Both the position numbers and the translations under genes were made by a program. 64,000 bases of DNA from Melitaea cinxia (Eukaryota > Arthropoda > Insecta > Lepidoptera > Nymphalidae): positions 16,183,501 through 16,247,500 of the forward strand of contig NC_059402.1 in the NCBI RefSeq assembly GCF_905220565.1, written 5' to 3'. Shown one piece after another: positions 18,538-30,139 of the stretch. Below the pieces are notes generated by a model. That model ran no database searches and was not told the origin of the DNA. It was given only the letters and a program-made list of their open reading frames with translations. The stretch's first letter is position 1; each line of letters begins with the position of its first letter.

Positions 18538-19863
18538 GGGTAGACTGGGTACGGTTGTGCCAGGGTACGGTAGTGACAGTCGTTATAACCGCGAAACTAT
18601 ACGGAATACGGGGAAGAGTGTAAGACAAAAAAGAAGCGCGATGCATGTCTACACATGTTGCCCAGTATTGCGTTAGCTAGTGCCCAACGTAAAAAAAAAG
18701 CAGGAGGCCACATTGCTTTTCAGCAGCCAAAAGTAAGTTTTTTTGTTCAGATTCTTTTATTATTTACTTTTATTGGTATACATATATAGTATAGCAAATA
18801 TTTTTTTGTTATCAATTGAATATTAGTAGTTAATTACAAATGATTACTTTTTACGTAGATAATTTAGGTTACTCATGGTGTTTTATTGTTTTCAGAAGTA
18901 TGCGTTGGGTACGGTTGTGACAAATGTAGTGGGTACGGTTGTGACATATATTTTTTTATGTTTTTGCTTTTAGATGCCCAGAAAACGCTTGCTAAAGACC
19001 AAAAGAGCACGGTTTGATATTTTTAGGATGCTTATGATGAAGTAAAACGTGGGACTTCTATACGGAGAGCTGCAGAAATGCATAATATTAATCGCATGTC
19101 GTTGTTTCGATACATTCGTTAACGTGATGAAGTCGGTGCGAATCACGATGTAAACAGCATCAGCATGAGATATGCAGCTCATAATAAAGTATTTTCTAAG
19201 GAGTAAGAAGAGCTATTATCAATATATATCACACGTTGCGCATAAATAAATATTATTTGGCCTTATTAAAAAGAGGTACGAAAACCGGCCTTTGAACTGA
19301 CAAATAAATACAACATAAACCGACCTTCTACTTGGGATGAGAATGAGATGGCTGTTATTATAATACCGTTAAATAGTTTAGTAGTTTTATAGTTACCGGT
19401 AATTTAAATTTAGTTAACACTTTGACTGATTTTATGATTTTAAAGAAGATGGTGATAATAATCATCAGATGTTGCAGTGCCTTATTAATTATAAGAGTAG
19501 ACTTAATTTAATTTGATTTATAACTGTAAAACTTTATATAGAAGAAAAGTATTTTGTGTTATGTTAAACATTTCTAAGAATAAAATCCATTATAAACCAA
19601 TTCTGTGAATATTTATGTCTGTCACTACTGACCCCAACCACTGTCACAACCGTCCTTGCGGTGTGGTCGGTTGTGACACTTTTCTTTTTTTTTCAAATTT
19701 GATGCTATAACTAATACAACGTACTTTGAGACAAAATGTCAGTATTTTTATGTGGACATATATACAAGCTACAATTTAAGTAATTTTTGTCTCAACTAAC
19801 TAGTAAATTAACAAAATTATTGGCGGTCAAACCTCAATTGTCACAACCGTACCCAGTCTCCCC
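18538..19863 (+). mobile_element. pogo/Tigger-type DNA transposon, internally deleted
   Basis: Terminal inverted repeats GGGTAGACTGGGTACGGTTG (left, from 18538) and the complement of GGGGAGACTGGGTACGGTTG (right, ending 19863) are flanked by TA at 18536-18537 and 19864-19865, the Tc1/mariner/pogo target. Copies of GGGTACGGTTGTGAC recur below the termini (near 18906, 18929 and 19850). The inside keeps only the start of a transposase gene. Confidence 0.82.
18973..19365 (+). pseudogene. Remnant of pogo/Tigger transposase N-terminus
   Basis: It begins MPRKRLLKTKRARFD, then after a frameshift continues EVKRGTSIRRAAEMHNINRM and RDEVGANHDVNSISMRYAAH. This is the N-terminal helix-turn-helix (Psq/CENP-B-type) DNA-binding region of Tigger-like transposases. 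Several stops follow (after the RYIR and VFSKE stretches), and a last fragment RPSTWDENEMA appears near 19319-19350. The DDE catalytic part is absent. Non-functional. Confidence 0.75.
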
Positions 19864-19865
19864 TA

Positions 19866-20194
19866 CTGGCAACAACCAGACTAAACTTTTTAAATTAAAT
19901 GATAGCTTAATGCACTTTTGTTACGACGTACTATCAATGCTAAAGCACCAACAAATTGCTCAAAGGACCCCTTGCGAAGCCTGTCTGAGTCGTTAGTAAT
20001 TAAGATATACTAAAATGTCATTTTCGCTTAGTGGGATTTCCCTTCAAAGGTTCCACAGCGATTCAAGTGATGACGGATATTATACATATATAGGATAAAC
20101 TTGAACTTTCACCGCGTATTTCCCAATCTACAAGATCAAGATCTAGAATTACGGGGAATAACCTAAGTGTTGACTATTCTGGTATAGTGCGTGC
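19866..20194. other. Short gap, nothing recognised
   Basis: No gene or repeat is identified. Confidence 0.35.
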
Positions 20195-20290
20195 TGTTTC
20201 CTAAATTACTGGCGGCAGTGAGTTCAATTCCCCTTGTGGGTCTCCGACAGTACCCAAAGAGGACGTAAAGCTGTCGGTCGTGGTTATTAA
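20195..20290 (+). repeat. tRNA-SINE fragment
   Basis: It keeps AGTTCAATTCCCC (B-box-like), GTGGGTCTCC and AAAGCTGTCGGTCGTGGTTA, matching the middle of the SINE at 24011-24347. Confidence 0.45.
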
Positions 20291-20384
20291 AAAAAACATA
20301 AGGTCTGAGCAATCAGTACGGATAAGGATTCAAACCTTCTCCTACATGGAGAAATAGGCCGGGATTTAGCCCACCTTGAGAATC

Positions 20385-20632
20385 GGTACACCCAGAGTTA
20401 TGCGGATTTTCGAGAGTCTGCCTCGATTTCTCTGGGACCCCATCATCAGATCCTGGTTTCCTTATCATGGTACCACGCCTAGGATATCTCCTTTTCAACA
20501 AAAAAAGAATTATCAAAATCGGTTCATAAACGACAAAGTTACATTATATGTATGTTCGGGGATAACGGTTCGGTATGTACGGTCGAATTGAGTAACCTCC
20601 TCCTTTTTTGAAGTCGGTTAAAAATTGCTTTA
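20385..20632 (+). repeat. ACCGACTTCAATT-family repeat, 3' part
   Basis: It contains GGATTTTCGAGAGTCTGCCT, CCATCATCAGATCCTGGTTT and ends GAAGTCGGTTAAAAA, matching the complement of 6256-6600. Confidence 0.55.
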
Positions 20633-20635
20633 AAT

Positions 20636-20885
20636 AGAATAGAATTTGGAGAACGTGATGGCTGTTGGAGCAGACGTGAGTGTGCAGACCGCGTGTTGGC
20701 AAACGCAGTGTGGAACGCCCTCGGACCCGCTGGATCGACGATATACGTGAGATAAATAAGTAAGAAGGTGTAAGCTTCACCCTACAGGAGAGATTGCGGA
20801 AAACCGAGATGTCTGGTGCAAACTTGGGAAGGCTTATGCCCAGCAGTGGACTGCAACAGGCTGAAGTGACTGACTGACTTGTACT
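20636..20885 (+). pseudogene. Degraded 3' end of an RTE-type LINE
   Basis: The sequence is homologous by eye to the better-kept copy at 43637-44030. It retains codons for R.GRPR.RW.DD-like residues and KTEMSGANLGRLMPSSGLQQ-like final codons, followed by the tail (TGAC)n at about 20868-20880. It has many frameshifts and no usable frame. Confidence 0.5.
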
Positions 20886-21449
20886 TTCGAAGACTTAAGA
20901 AACAAATATTATAGTTTTAACAAGGAGTAAAAATAAAGAATAGAATACTGAAAATTCAGTTTTAATTGCTGATTGCTTCATAATTGTTCACTAGCCATAA
21001 CTTACCAAAGTTATCTTGTCAGATGGTATATATTATTTTTATTTGCAAAAGTACGAATATTAAACAATTGCAACCACAGTCTTTTATAAATAAAAACGGG
21101 TAAGAACCCAATTATTTCTCAAAATAAAAAGTTCGTTTACATTTTTTATCAGATCGTTTAAAACGTTGTGTTTTTTTGTCTTATTAGGAAACAACATTTG
21201 ATAAACGCTAGTTTAAATTAATTAACATTTTAAATTAAGGTTTTTGTTTTGTATTTTTTTTCACTTATCTTCGAAAAGGTTTTTCTCACTTTACCTTCTT
21301 TGCCACACTATATCACGATTTCCAAACCACATAAATAAACGCATCACACTCAACAGGACCTCCTAGGCTTTAATCATTTGTCGCGTATCCGTACACATAC
21401 ACAATATACAAGCACAAACGCTAATATCATGGTAATCGCTTCATTCGCT
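20886..21449. other. AT-rich stretch, nothing recognised
   Basis: Homopolymers and no recognisable gene or repeat. Confidence 0.35.
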
Positions 21450-21550
21450 TCAGCCTGTAATATCCCACTACTGGGCATAGGCCTCTTTCCCCATGTAGGA
21501 GAAGGATCGGAGCTTAATCCACCACGTTGCTCCAATGCGGGTTGGCGGAT
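21450..21550 (-). repeat. tRNA-SINE 3' part
   Basis: Minus-strand copy of the SINE tail: CGCTTCAGCCTGTAATATCC, ACTGGGCATAGGCCTCTTTC, CCACCACGTTGCTCCAATGC. The head is missing. Confidence 0.6.
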
Positions 21551-21760
21551 ACTCACTATACTGCTCACTATACCTGCTCGAAATAAACATTAGGAAAAGT
21601 GTTGCTCGGAACCAACTGACACATGTACTCGGACAGGCCAGAATTGGAGCAAGTTGCAAGTACTTACAACTGAGCCCAACTTCAGATTGCGATATACGCA
21701 TAGACAGCCAAGCTTAGAAATAAGTTAAATAATTAATATACACTTAGATAAATCGTACAA

Positions 21761-21976
21761 TCTATATTCTTATATATACAATTCTCGTGACACAATGTTG
21801 GCAACAATATTCCTCCGAAACGGCTGGACCGATTTTTATAAAATTTTGTGTCCATATCGGGTAGGTTTGAGAATCGGAAAACTTCTATATTTCATACCCA
21901 TAAGTTATAGGGAGGGGGGGGGGGTTAAGGGGGTTAATAACATATATGGCAAAACAACGTTTGCGGGGTCAGCTAG
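21761..21976 (+). mobile_element. Short Helitron
   Basis: It starts at a TC in the TCTATATTCTTATATATACA region (the exact TC is ambiguous, 21761 or 21768), followed by ATTCTCGTGACACAATG, and ends GGGGTCAGCTAG followed by T. It has a G-run near 21912-21923. It is related to 234-412, 31180-31378 and 57477-57783. Confidence 0.65.
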
Positions 21977-22611
21977 TAATAATATAAAGATCTCATCCCA
22001 ACTGAAGTGTCTAAGTGAAAGTAAAAAAACATGCTGCGTTCAAACTTGATACGAATTTTGTTTATAACGATTCGTTTTTTATCCGTTTTAAAACACCTAA
22101 AAAATTAAGTGAAGAATTTTTTATGGTGATGATTCTACAATTTTATTACCATGCCGATGTAAAAAACTAACGCCTGGGCGTGTGCTATAGCTAATTTTTG
22201 TTTTGTAGTTTTGCTATTTTTTTACAAAAGGCGCCAAGCGATTTCTATAAAAATCATATACGTACAAATAAGAGAATTTAGTAAATTTCTAAATTACTAA
22301 AGTAAATATTTCTTTGAAAATAAATAAATAAATCGAGAGAATGTTATATATACTCGTAACATTAAATACTATAAATATAATCGATTTTACTTTTTAATAT
22401 TTACATGACTACAAGTTAAGTAATATGTCTTTACGAGTTTAATTAATAAATCGTTAAAATATACAATAAAATATTTTATAACTTTGTGAAAAGAGTTAAA
22501 GTATCTCAATATACAAAAATATGTAATAATACTATTATTAAGGGATAAAATCTTTAACAAATAACTCCAAATTTAGAATCAGATATGATGAATTTCGGGT
22601 AAAGTGATTCA
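21977..22611. other. AT-rich stretch, nothing recognised
   Basis: No gene or known repeat is identified. Confidence 0.35.
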
Positions 22612-22970
22612 TCTATACTAATATTATAAAGCTGAAGAGTTTGTTTATTTGTTTGTTTGCTTGAACGCGCTAATCTATTGGTCCGATTTGAAAAATTCTT
22701 TTAGTGTTAGATAATCCATTTATTGAAGTAAGGCTATAATATATCATCACGCTAAGACCGATAGGAGCGGAGCACCTATGAAGAATGTTTCAAAATCGTT
22801 TTTTTCCCTTTTGAGAGCTTCCGCTGCGTACGTTGCATAAACAGTTATAATTGAAGAAATATAAAATTATTTATTAGTTTCACACGTTTTACATAAGCAA
22901 AGTCGCGGATTAAAGTTAGCGTCAACCCAAAGTAACTATTCCATGCGAAAAAATCATGGGCAGAAGCTAG
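22612..22970 (+). mobile_element. Complete short Helitron
   Basis: It starts TCTATACTAATATTATAAAG after a host A and ends GGGCAGAAGCTAG followed by T. The internal phrase CTTGAACGCGCTAATCT is typical of a common lepidopteran Helitron family. It is 359 bp and non-coding. Confidence 0.8.
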
Positions 22971-23875
22971 TGAAATATATATTTATGCTTTATATATTTT
23001 TATTCTCGTTTACAGCTATCCACTAAGTTTTACGGCGAATAAGTAATAAGCATATCTTCACAAAGTTCCATCTTTATATTATTCTTAAGGACCTTCTTGT
23101 TTCTTCTAATTAATATCAGACGAACTAATTACGCTCGCGTATATTATCGATGACAAAGTTACATACAGTTGATAATGAGCAAGTGTATACGATTCATATC
23201 TCTGTCATCTGATAACGCATTCCGTGAACAGAACCAGTCGTGTTCAGACAACCTTAAAGTGTTTTCACATTAAACTGATTCTAGAACAAATGAACTACGA
23301 CTAAAGAAGTGGTTTTTAATGTAATATTAGTGAATGTTTGGTGTTACACGTGGATTGAAATGTGAAATAGACTTATCGACTTAATTTTGGTAACATTTAT
23401 AGATTCATGTATTTTTTTTTACTTATATATTGTTAGTTTCAAATATGTTTATTCATTATATGATTCATATGAAATGATTTATTCATGAATATTACTAAGT
23501 TTGATAAGATTAGGTATTTTGTATGATGTTTCTAATACCTTAACTTTTAGGTAATACTAGTGCCAGATTTATTGTCACTTGTCGGTTATAAAATGAATAA
23601 GAGAATAGAGTGTAAATAACATATGGATAACCTAATGATAAGTAATCAGCCGCAAGTTTATATATCAGATCACCACAGCCACATTTTCGTACTGGCTGAA
23701 GGGATATTATAGTCAACATATAACTTTAATCATAAAGATATCGAAATATTCAAATGATATATTCTGATAAATCATTCAATTAGGTCGATATTGTAACTTT
23801 CTTAGTTTCAACTTTACTGAATTCGTAAGTAACGTTTACATACTAAAATTGTATTCCTTATACTGTAAAATAAAC
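22971..23875. other. Gap with GATA-type sites, no gene seen
   Basis: AT-rich apart from 23105-23300, which holds several GATA motifs (TTGATAATG, CTGATAACG) and an AGAACCAGTCGTGTTCAGAC phrase. It could be regulatory; there is no supporting transcript signal. Confidence 0.25.
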
Positions 23876-24002
23876 AAACACACTCAAGGGTCCTCAGAAG
23901 AATTTTCTCTTTTTTCGGATGTCTGTAAGTACTTGACACAAGCACAAACACCCAGACAACGACAAATATCTATACGTGCCATAAAAATGTTTGCCATGTG
24001 CA
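23876..24002 (-). repeat. tRNA-SINE remnant
   Basis: A minus-strand stretch of the same family (TTGCCATGTGCAGGAATC at its end) into which the + strand SINE at 24011 inserted. Confidence 0.5.
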
Positions 24003-24355
24003 GGAATCTACGGGACGCCGCGTTGGCGCAGCGTTCACAACCATGGATTGTACTTGTTGCGCTGGCGGTTGCGGGTTCGATCCCCGCACATGACAAACAT
24101 TTGTATTGGCTATAGAGGTGTTTGCCGTGGTCTGGGTGTTTGTGCAGTCCTAGTGGGTCTCCCCACCGTGTCTCGAAGAGCACGTTAAGCCGTCGGTCCC
24201 GGTTGTTATCATGTACACCTGATAGCGATCGTTACTCATAGTAGGGAATATATCAGCAGCGTGGTGGATTAAGCTCTGATCTTTCTCCTACGTGGGGAAA
24301 GAGGTCTATGCCCAGTAGTGGGATATTACAGGCTGAAGCGATGTACGGGAATCTA
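24003..24355 (+). mobile_element. tRNA-derived SINE with short target duplication
   Basis: The body 24011-24347 has a B box GGTTCGATCCC near 24073 and family blocks GTTTGCCGTGGTCTGGGTGT, AGAGCACGTTAAGCCGTCGG, AGCGATCGTTACTCATAGTA and CAGTAGTGGGATATTACAGG. The direct repeat GGAATCTA flanks it at 24003-24010 and 24348-24355. It is transcribed by Pol III in principle and depends on a LINE for mobility. Confidence 0.72.
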
Positions 24356-24639
24356 AATCGCGATCGCTAGCGAAAACTGTGCTGTGACTGCTGGCCCAAG
24401 GCGTCGCAAGTCGTTTTTCTTTTAAAGTCATTTTAAAGTATGAACCAGAATATAACGCCACAACTAAAGACTAGGCAAAGGTGTCTTCTAAATATAGGAG
24501 AAGTTGTTTGAGTTAAATCCAATTTTGCTCCCCTCCAGGAAAATAGATAATTTCCATACCATGAGTAACGATCGCTATGAAATGTTCAATAGATCGATTC
24601 TTTGGAGGAACGTCCTAGGAATTAGACCTTTTTTTTCTT

Positions 24640-24870
24640 TTTTATACAACTAGGTCGGCAAATAAGCGTACGGCTCGACTGATGGTAAGCAATTACCGTA
24701 GCTTATAGACGTCTGAAACACTAAAAGCATCGCAAGCGCGTTGCTGACCCTTTCCCCAATTCCCCCCAAGAGCTCTGGCTACCTTACACACCAACGGGAA
24801 CAAAACAGTATTATTTGGCTGTGATCTTCTATAAGGTGCTAGCGTTAAGGCTACTGGCACCTAGTGGTGT
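24640..24870 (+). repeat. Dispersed repeat (CTAGGTCGGCAAA family)
   Basis: It starts ACTAGGTCGGCAAATAAGCG and continues GGTAAGCAATTACCGTAGCT, GCATCGCAAGCGCGTTGCTG, CCCCAATTCCCCCCAAGAGC and GTGATCTTCTATAAGGT. Copies occur at 34003, 36876, 44355, 49000, 49325, 51030, 54182 and 63846. It is non-coding and SINE-sized. Confidence 0.6.
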
Positions 24871-25126
24871 AATCTTCTTTGAATCCTGAGGATGTTCCTT
24901 AATATTTTTCAAAAATAACAAGAAGGCAATATTGTATTTAATCTTTACAGTTTATGGATTAAATACATAGTCTTGCCGTAAATATTGTTATAAAGAAAAA
25001 ACATTTTTTTGTCATTGCACGTAACATTTACATATAACAAACATATTACATTAACATATTACAGTGTATTAGTTTAATACATTAATATAAAACCATTAAA
25101 AGTATATAAGGCTTATTCGAAGTGGT

Positions 25127-25840
25127 CTCCATTGACTACAATACAGTCCTTTACGCATTCTTTCCATGAAAAAAATTCTTTGCTGCCAGTCATATTGTTT
25201 TGTTTTAGGGAATCCAGATTATCATGGCATTTAGAGCAAGCCGGGACTTAGTGCTGTGGATGGTGCGCAGTAGGTGCGCCACGCGCAACTTGACAGTTGA
25301 TATTTCGCAGTTTGTGTGCTCGGGCGTGCTTGTCTGGATATGGATCGCAAAAAAGTTATTCTACTGTTGTTACTAAGGGGCCGGCCCCATGTCTACGGCA
25401 CGGTGCCGTCGAAAAAAAAAAATCTCATCCGTAAACAAAAATTTTCTGTGACCTCCTTTTGCGTACCGCTTCTTTCTATTCCGCTATTCTTTTTTAAATT
25501 ATCAGTTAAGAAATGACCAGTGCGTCTCTTATAGGCTGCAAGTCCTAAGTCATCTTTTAAAATATGTGACATAGTTCTAGGTGCTATCTTCAATCGTCAC
25601 AAAATATTCTCCCGAGATAAAATTTTGTGGTTTCAAATAGGATTTCTTCGAATTCTTTCTGTTACTGCTATGATCGCCTTTTTCGTACGAACACTACGTC
25701 GACGGCCAGATCTTTTTCTGTTACAAACAAAGGAGGTTTCATTGTACCAATAAATATCATCATCATATATATAATGTATCAATAGCTCGGTACACCAACA
25801 GTTTTTTTTTTCTTTTATTGATTTAAGGGACACAAACAGT
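25127..25840 (-). pseudogene. Tc1/mariner-type transposase relic, interrupted
   Basis: On the minus strand the upstream part encodes RSGRRRSVRTKKAI, VTERIRRNPI and, after stops, APRTMSHILKDDLGLAAYKR and RRTGHFLTDNLKK: the N-terminal DNA-binding half of a mariner-like transposase. Near 25127-25185 the C-terminal end SWKECVKDCIVVNGDHFE followed by a stop remains. The catalytic centre is missing; unrelated sequence at about 25215-25400 lies between. Frameshifts and stops make it non-functional. Confidence 0.65.
25215..25400 (+). repeat. Harbinger-like fragment inside the mariner relic
   Basis: It is GC-richer than its surroundings, with a short frame MDRKKVILLLLLRGR near 25339 that resembles the MDRKKKCAILLLLRR start in the Harbinger element at 57929-58475. 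The 12-bp palindrome GGGGCCGGCCCC lies at 25377-25388. Termini are not clear. Confidence 0.4.
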
Positions 25841-26409
25841 TAATTAATTCCAAGCGTAAGAAGAGTTTTAAAAATTGTATTTGACTCCATGCCTACTTTG
25901 TGTAATGCAATAACAGCGATATGGTTCCACTCCATTTTAATATCACACATATTACAATGTATTGGCGCGAAAATGACAAAAAACAATGAACAATAATATA
26001 AAAATGACAGATTCCAAATTCAAACGTAATATTTTATTGTATATATATTTTTTTGGATTTATGGTCAGAATAACTCTATTTATTTGTTTATTTATTTTAA
26101 CGTTGTTAACAGAGCATACAATAAAATTATCTAATCATATAAATACATGTTTCATGAGTAATTACTGTTCTAGTTAGAAGCAACACTGCATTCATAAATA
26201 CAATAAATAGAATTAAATCTAATCATCATTTTACAAATTCTAATATTAAAAGTGATTATTATTTTTAAAAAGTAAAGTTACTACCGATTCGAAATGTAGA
26301 GAAGTATCAGCGAGAAACTCTGCAAATATATAAACTATGTTTTAGTACAAATTAGTCACATCTTTATCATCTATGCAATCCTGCACCGAATAATACGCTT
26401 TATTTTTAA
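25841..26409. other. AT-rich stretch with a small repeat remnant
   Basis: Around 26265-26330 there is a decayed GCTACCACCGATTCG-family remnant. A 63-codon open frame (25986-26177) is hydrophobic but has no recognisable feature. Confidence 0.35.
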
Positions 26410-26620
26410 CTAGCGTCCCACCCCGGCTGCGCACGGGTGCAAAAATTTTCAGTGTTCCTCTAATATATAATGCACGTATTATACATATAAACTTTCCTCT
26501 GGAATCTCTTTATTTAGGTACTAAAAAACCGCATCAAAATCCGTTGCGAAGTTTCAAAGATCTTAGCTTACAGACAGCGGGAAGCGAGTTTGTCTTATAC
26601 TAAGTATGTACTTAGTAATA
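26410..26620 (-). mobile_element. Helitron fragment ending CTAG
   Basis: The minus-strand 3' end GGGTGGGACGCTAG lies at 26410-26423. The body has the complement of CTTCCCGCTGTCTG. Its part from 26449 on is inside the tandem duplication and reappears, shortened, at 29563-29707. Confidence 0.5.
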
Positions 26621-29549
26621 ACTAGCGACCCGCAATGCTGATACTAAATATACTACAGCATGTCTTTATTTATAGTGTGAAGCTAACTTATAGCATTGTT
26701 ATTAACATAATAACAACAACATTCAAATATGCGTCGTTAGATTACGCGTTGTTACAGAATGCGTTGAAGAAATAAAGGTTCACTGCTCGTTCCTCGTAGG
26801 TGATAGCGGAATAATATGTAGCCTGTTGACCCGACTTCTTAATAATATTTGTGCCAAATTTGAAGTAAATCCATGCAGTACTTTTTGAGTTTATCCCGGA
26901 CATACATAAAGACAAACAGACAAAAAGACAAAAATTCTAAAAACCATATTTTTGGCTTCGGTATCGATTGTATATCACACCCCAAGTATTCTTTTAAAAA
27001 AATATTCAATGTACAGTTTTGGCTTTCCTACCATTTTATTATATGTATAGATCACTTTAAATTTATGTTGAGACAATTGCAAACACAACGACTAAGGAAA
27101 TGTTGAAAGTGAAAACCACCAAAAACAAAGAAAAAAAAATTAATGATAAGTTTAAATATCTTGAAGATTATTAAGTTATTACAAAAAAGTATGTATATCA
27201 ATATTTAATATGATTTTATATAGCTGTTCAGCAGGAATAGTATTCTAATAATTAATTAAGGTTATTTCCAAATTATATTTGTATTTTTAATTTGAATCAC
27301 ATTTTCGATTAACAAATATTTTTAAAGATTGTAACATTACTATCAATGATGTGGTAATTGCATATCTCGTATATGGCATATAGCCAGGGCCGGATTTAGG
27401 AGAATGCAACCGGGGCTACAGCCCCGGGACCTCTACAAAAGAAAGGCCCCACAATAGAGACTTCGGAAAAAAAATTCAAGTTTAGACTAGAATAAACACT
27501 AGTAAACAACTTTTCCTTTCATATTTTTTTCGCGTTTCACCTTTAAAAACAATTTGTTAAATTTTATTTGGAAAATAATTTGGAGCCAAGGGTCCTCCAC
27601 TCCTTCGTTGCCCCGAGGCTTCCGTACCTCTAAATACGGTCCGGCGTATAGCTGCTAAGTTACAATATAAGTTAGTATAGGTACATATTATACAAAATAG
27701 TTACATCTCTTGCCGTTTTCTCAATTACAGTACTTTTAAATTTTACAAATTTTGATAAATTTGTTTTTCTTTGTATCTTGATCTCACGCGGTACTTGCGC
27801 ACCAGTATATTTTATCTTATCGCCTTTGTTATATCAAACTACATCTTCAGTACCATCACTATTTAAATTTTTCAAGGAGATTCATGATTTTACCTAATAT
27901 TTGTGGTATTGCTTTCCTAGAAATAGGTCTATCTTGTTCTTCGAATTCTTGTCTTTCTCAATTCGAATGTCTGTATATAGTCATTGGGTTGGTGACCGCA
28001 GAGCTGGCTGGCTTTGTCGCACCGAAGACGCATAACGTCAGAACGTCATAGATTTGCTGTGCTCTATTTGTCGAATTTTTTTCTAGACATTGATAATGTT
28101 CCTTATCACACTAGTAACATTCATTAGCGATAAGTTGTTTGCTTCTTACATCGTTCATATTATAATTGGTCTGTATTAAATACATTTTGGTTTCCACTAT
28201 CATACGAAAACAAAAGATTTAGATAACAAACACCACACGGATAAATAAGAATTCTAAGCCTTGATACTAATACATTTAAAGTGCAAAAGTTTAAAACATA
28301 TTAAATTATAAGAAATTCATCGAAATATTCGATTAATTTCAATATTAGAATAGGTTTAAGAGTCAATTATTTTATCTTATTAAAGAAGAAACAAGCAGTA
28401 CTAGGTCAGCGGAATGCTTGTCATGTTCTTGATATTGCAGGACCATCGACTGACTACCTTGCTGCGCCTGCTTACCATCAGACGGACCGAAAACTACAAA
28501 AATGCTATTTATAATGATTTATTTTTATATTAGGCTTATTATGAGGATAATGATATATATAATAATTTATATTAATACACTCATGCTCATGGCGCGGTTC
28601 GAAAATAATGAATAAACCAGAAAAATGTGACGATAATAACGACAAATACTAAACCTAAAAAGTTATTGCGCTATAAACAGGGTGTCGATACCAACTCATC
28701 TGAATAGGTAAGATAGGTGTTTGAAATGCGTGTGCATTTGTGTGTTTTCGAATATCAGACATGGAATCAAAATCTGACACCCTTATCTATCGCTGAAAAA
28801 AACGTTAGTAGTTTGAGAGGTATCCAATGTTTACAAGGAAAAAAAATATTGTGTAGTTCAAATAGTATCCGATTTTAACTTAAATAGGTAGAGAGTGTGA
28901 GAGGCGTTAAAACAAGGGTTTTATACGTGGTACTTGCCAAATCATATTTGCTCTTTTGGCACCATTGAAAGAGATTAAATCAAAAAGATTTAAGACAAAA
29001 TAATGGTAAATATAACCCATATTACATAAACAGCTTCCAGTTTCTCGTGAAACAAGTAAAAAGATCTTCTGATTATATGTTTTTTTATCTTATCAACGAC
29101 GATTACGTCGTTATCTAAGTCAGTTTCTCGTCCACGAGCAACGTGCTGTGTTGTGAGTTCGTTATAATTAAGAGTTATGGCGAATATTGGTGCAAGGTAT
29201 GGGGTTTTATCTGTAAAATATTAGTAGAACTAGTATTATTACAGCACGAGATTACTGTGATAAGAATTGATGACAATCATATAATAACGGTGCCTTTTAT
29301 GTTTAGAATGCGAATTACTTTATCTGGTATTGTTTTCATTCGACTTTACTTAGCTCCTAGTTGAGTGTGTAATAAATAACTCTTTTTAATTTTAGCTTTT
29401 GTAGTATATTTTGATCATTTATATTATTATTTCCTTATCATTTTCAGGCAAAAAATTTAAACTAAAAAGAAACTCCAGAATTTTCCAGTTAGAAATTCTC
29501 TAAAAACATCATTAAGACCATTTTTAATAAAATATGCGAAATGTTTTTC
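26449..29549 (+). repeat. Tandem segmental duplication, copy A
   Basis: This begins TCAGTGTTCCTCTAATATAT and ends near GCGAAATGTTTTTC, and is repeated almost base for base at 29563-32621. Without later insertions the unit is about 2.65 kb. It holds a Helitron insertion (26622-27051) that copy B lacks, a decayed repeat starting GCCAGGGCCGGATTTAGGAG (about 27385), and a piece of the SINE-like family (TTGGTGACCGCAGAGCTGGC, about 27990). The 73-codon open frame at 29143-29364 is conserved in copy B only because the duplication is young; it starts at GTG and shows no domain. Confidence 0.85.
26622..27051 (-). mobile_element. Helitron insertion with a proven empty site
   Basis: On the minus strand it runs TCTATACATATAATAAAATG ... 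GCGGGTCGCTAG. In copy B the same place (between 29709 and 29710) is uninterrupted, with A|T at the join. This confirms both termini and the absence of target duplication. It is 430 bp and non-coding. Confidence 0.88.
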
Positions 29550-29737
29550 GAATGCGAATGTATCAGTGTTCCTCTAATATATAATGCATGTATTATACAT
29601 ATAAATTTTCTTCAGCTTTCATCAAAATCTGTTGCGAAGTTTCAAAGATCTTAGCTTACAGACAACGGGAAGCGACTTTGTTTTATACTAAGTATGTACT
29701 TAGTAATAATCACTTTAAATTTATGTTGAGACAATTG

Positions 29738-29781
29738 TCCTTAGTCGTTGTGTTTGCAATTGCAAACACAACGACTAAGGA
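29738..29781. repeat. Perfect 44-bp palindrome present in only one duplicate
   Basis: The arms TCCTTAGTCGTTGTGTTTGC.. and its complement meet at AA|TT (29759/29760) with no spacer. Copy A has only one arm (at about 27078-27098). The extra arm is therefore a new inverted copy of its neighbour, as expected from fold-back synthesis during repair or replication. Confidence 0.85.
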
Positions 29782-29929
29782 AATGTTGAAAATGAAAACC
29801 ACCAAAAACAAAGAAAAAAAAACTAATGATAAATTTAAATATCGTAAAGATTATTAAGTTATTACAAAAAAAGTATGTATATTAATATTTAATATAATTT
29901 TTATATAGTTCAGCAGGAATAGTATTCTA

Positions 29930-30139
29930 ATAATTAATTTATTACTAACAAAAGTTTATTAAACATTATACCTATTTACAATTCACAACTTAAGAACTAA
30001 ATATTTAGAGATAGTTTTGGTATAAATCATGTCCGCGTGGAATCGTGCCAAGAATGCTGGCAGCATTTCCCCGTTGAATCGCTATGCCGATTCTCTGGGC
30101 AAAAAATGCACCAGCCCTCTTGTCACCAGATAATTAATT
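29930..30139 (-). mobile_element. 5'-truncated non-LTR insertion with 10-bp target duplication
   Basis: The insert 29940-30129 is bracketed by ATAATTAATT (29930-29939 and 30130-30139). Copy A is empty at the matching place. On the minus strand it encodes the last residues of a reverse-transcriptase polyprotein ([20 protein letters not shown] then SILGTIPRG), followed by a stop and 3' UTR. Confidence 0.8.

Noticed and set aside
29143..29364. 73-codon frame conserved at 32217-32438, possibly a small gene
   Set aside because: Both copies lie in a recent tandem duplication, so similarity is not evidence of selection; it begins at GTG and has no recognisable motif.
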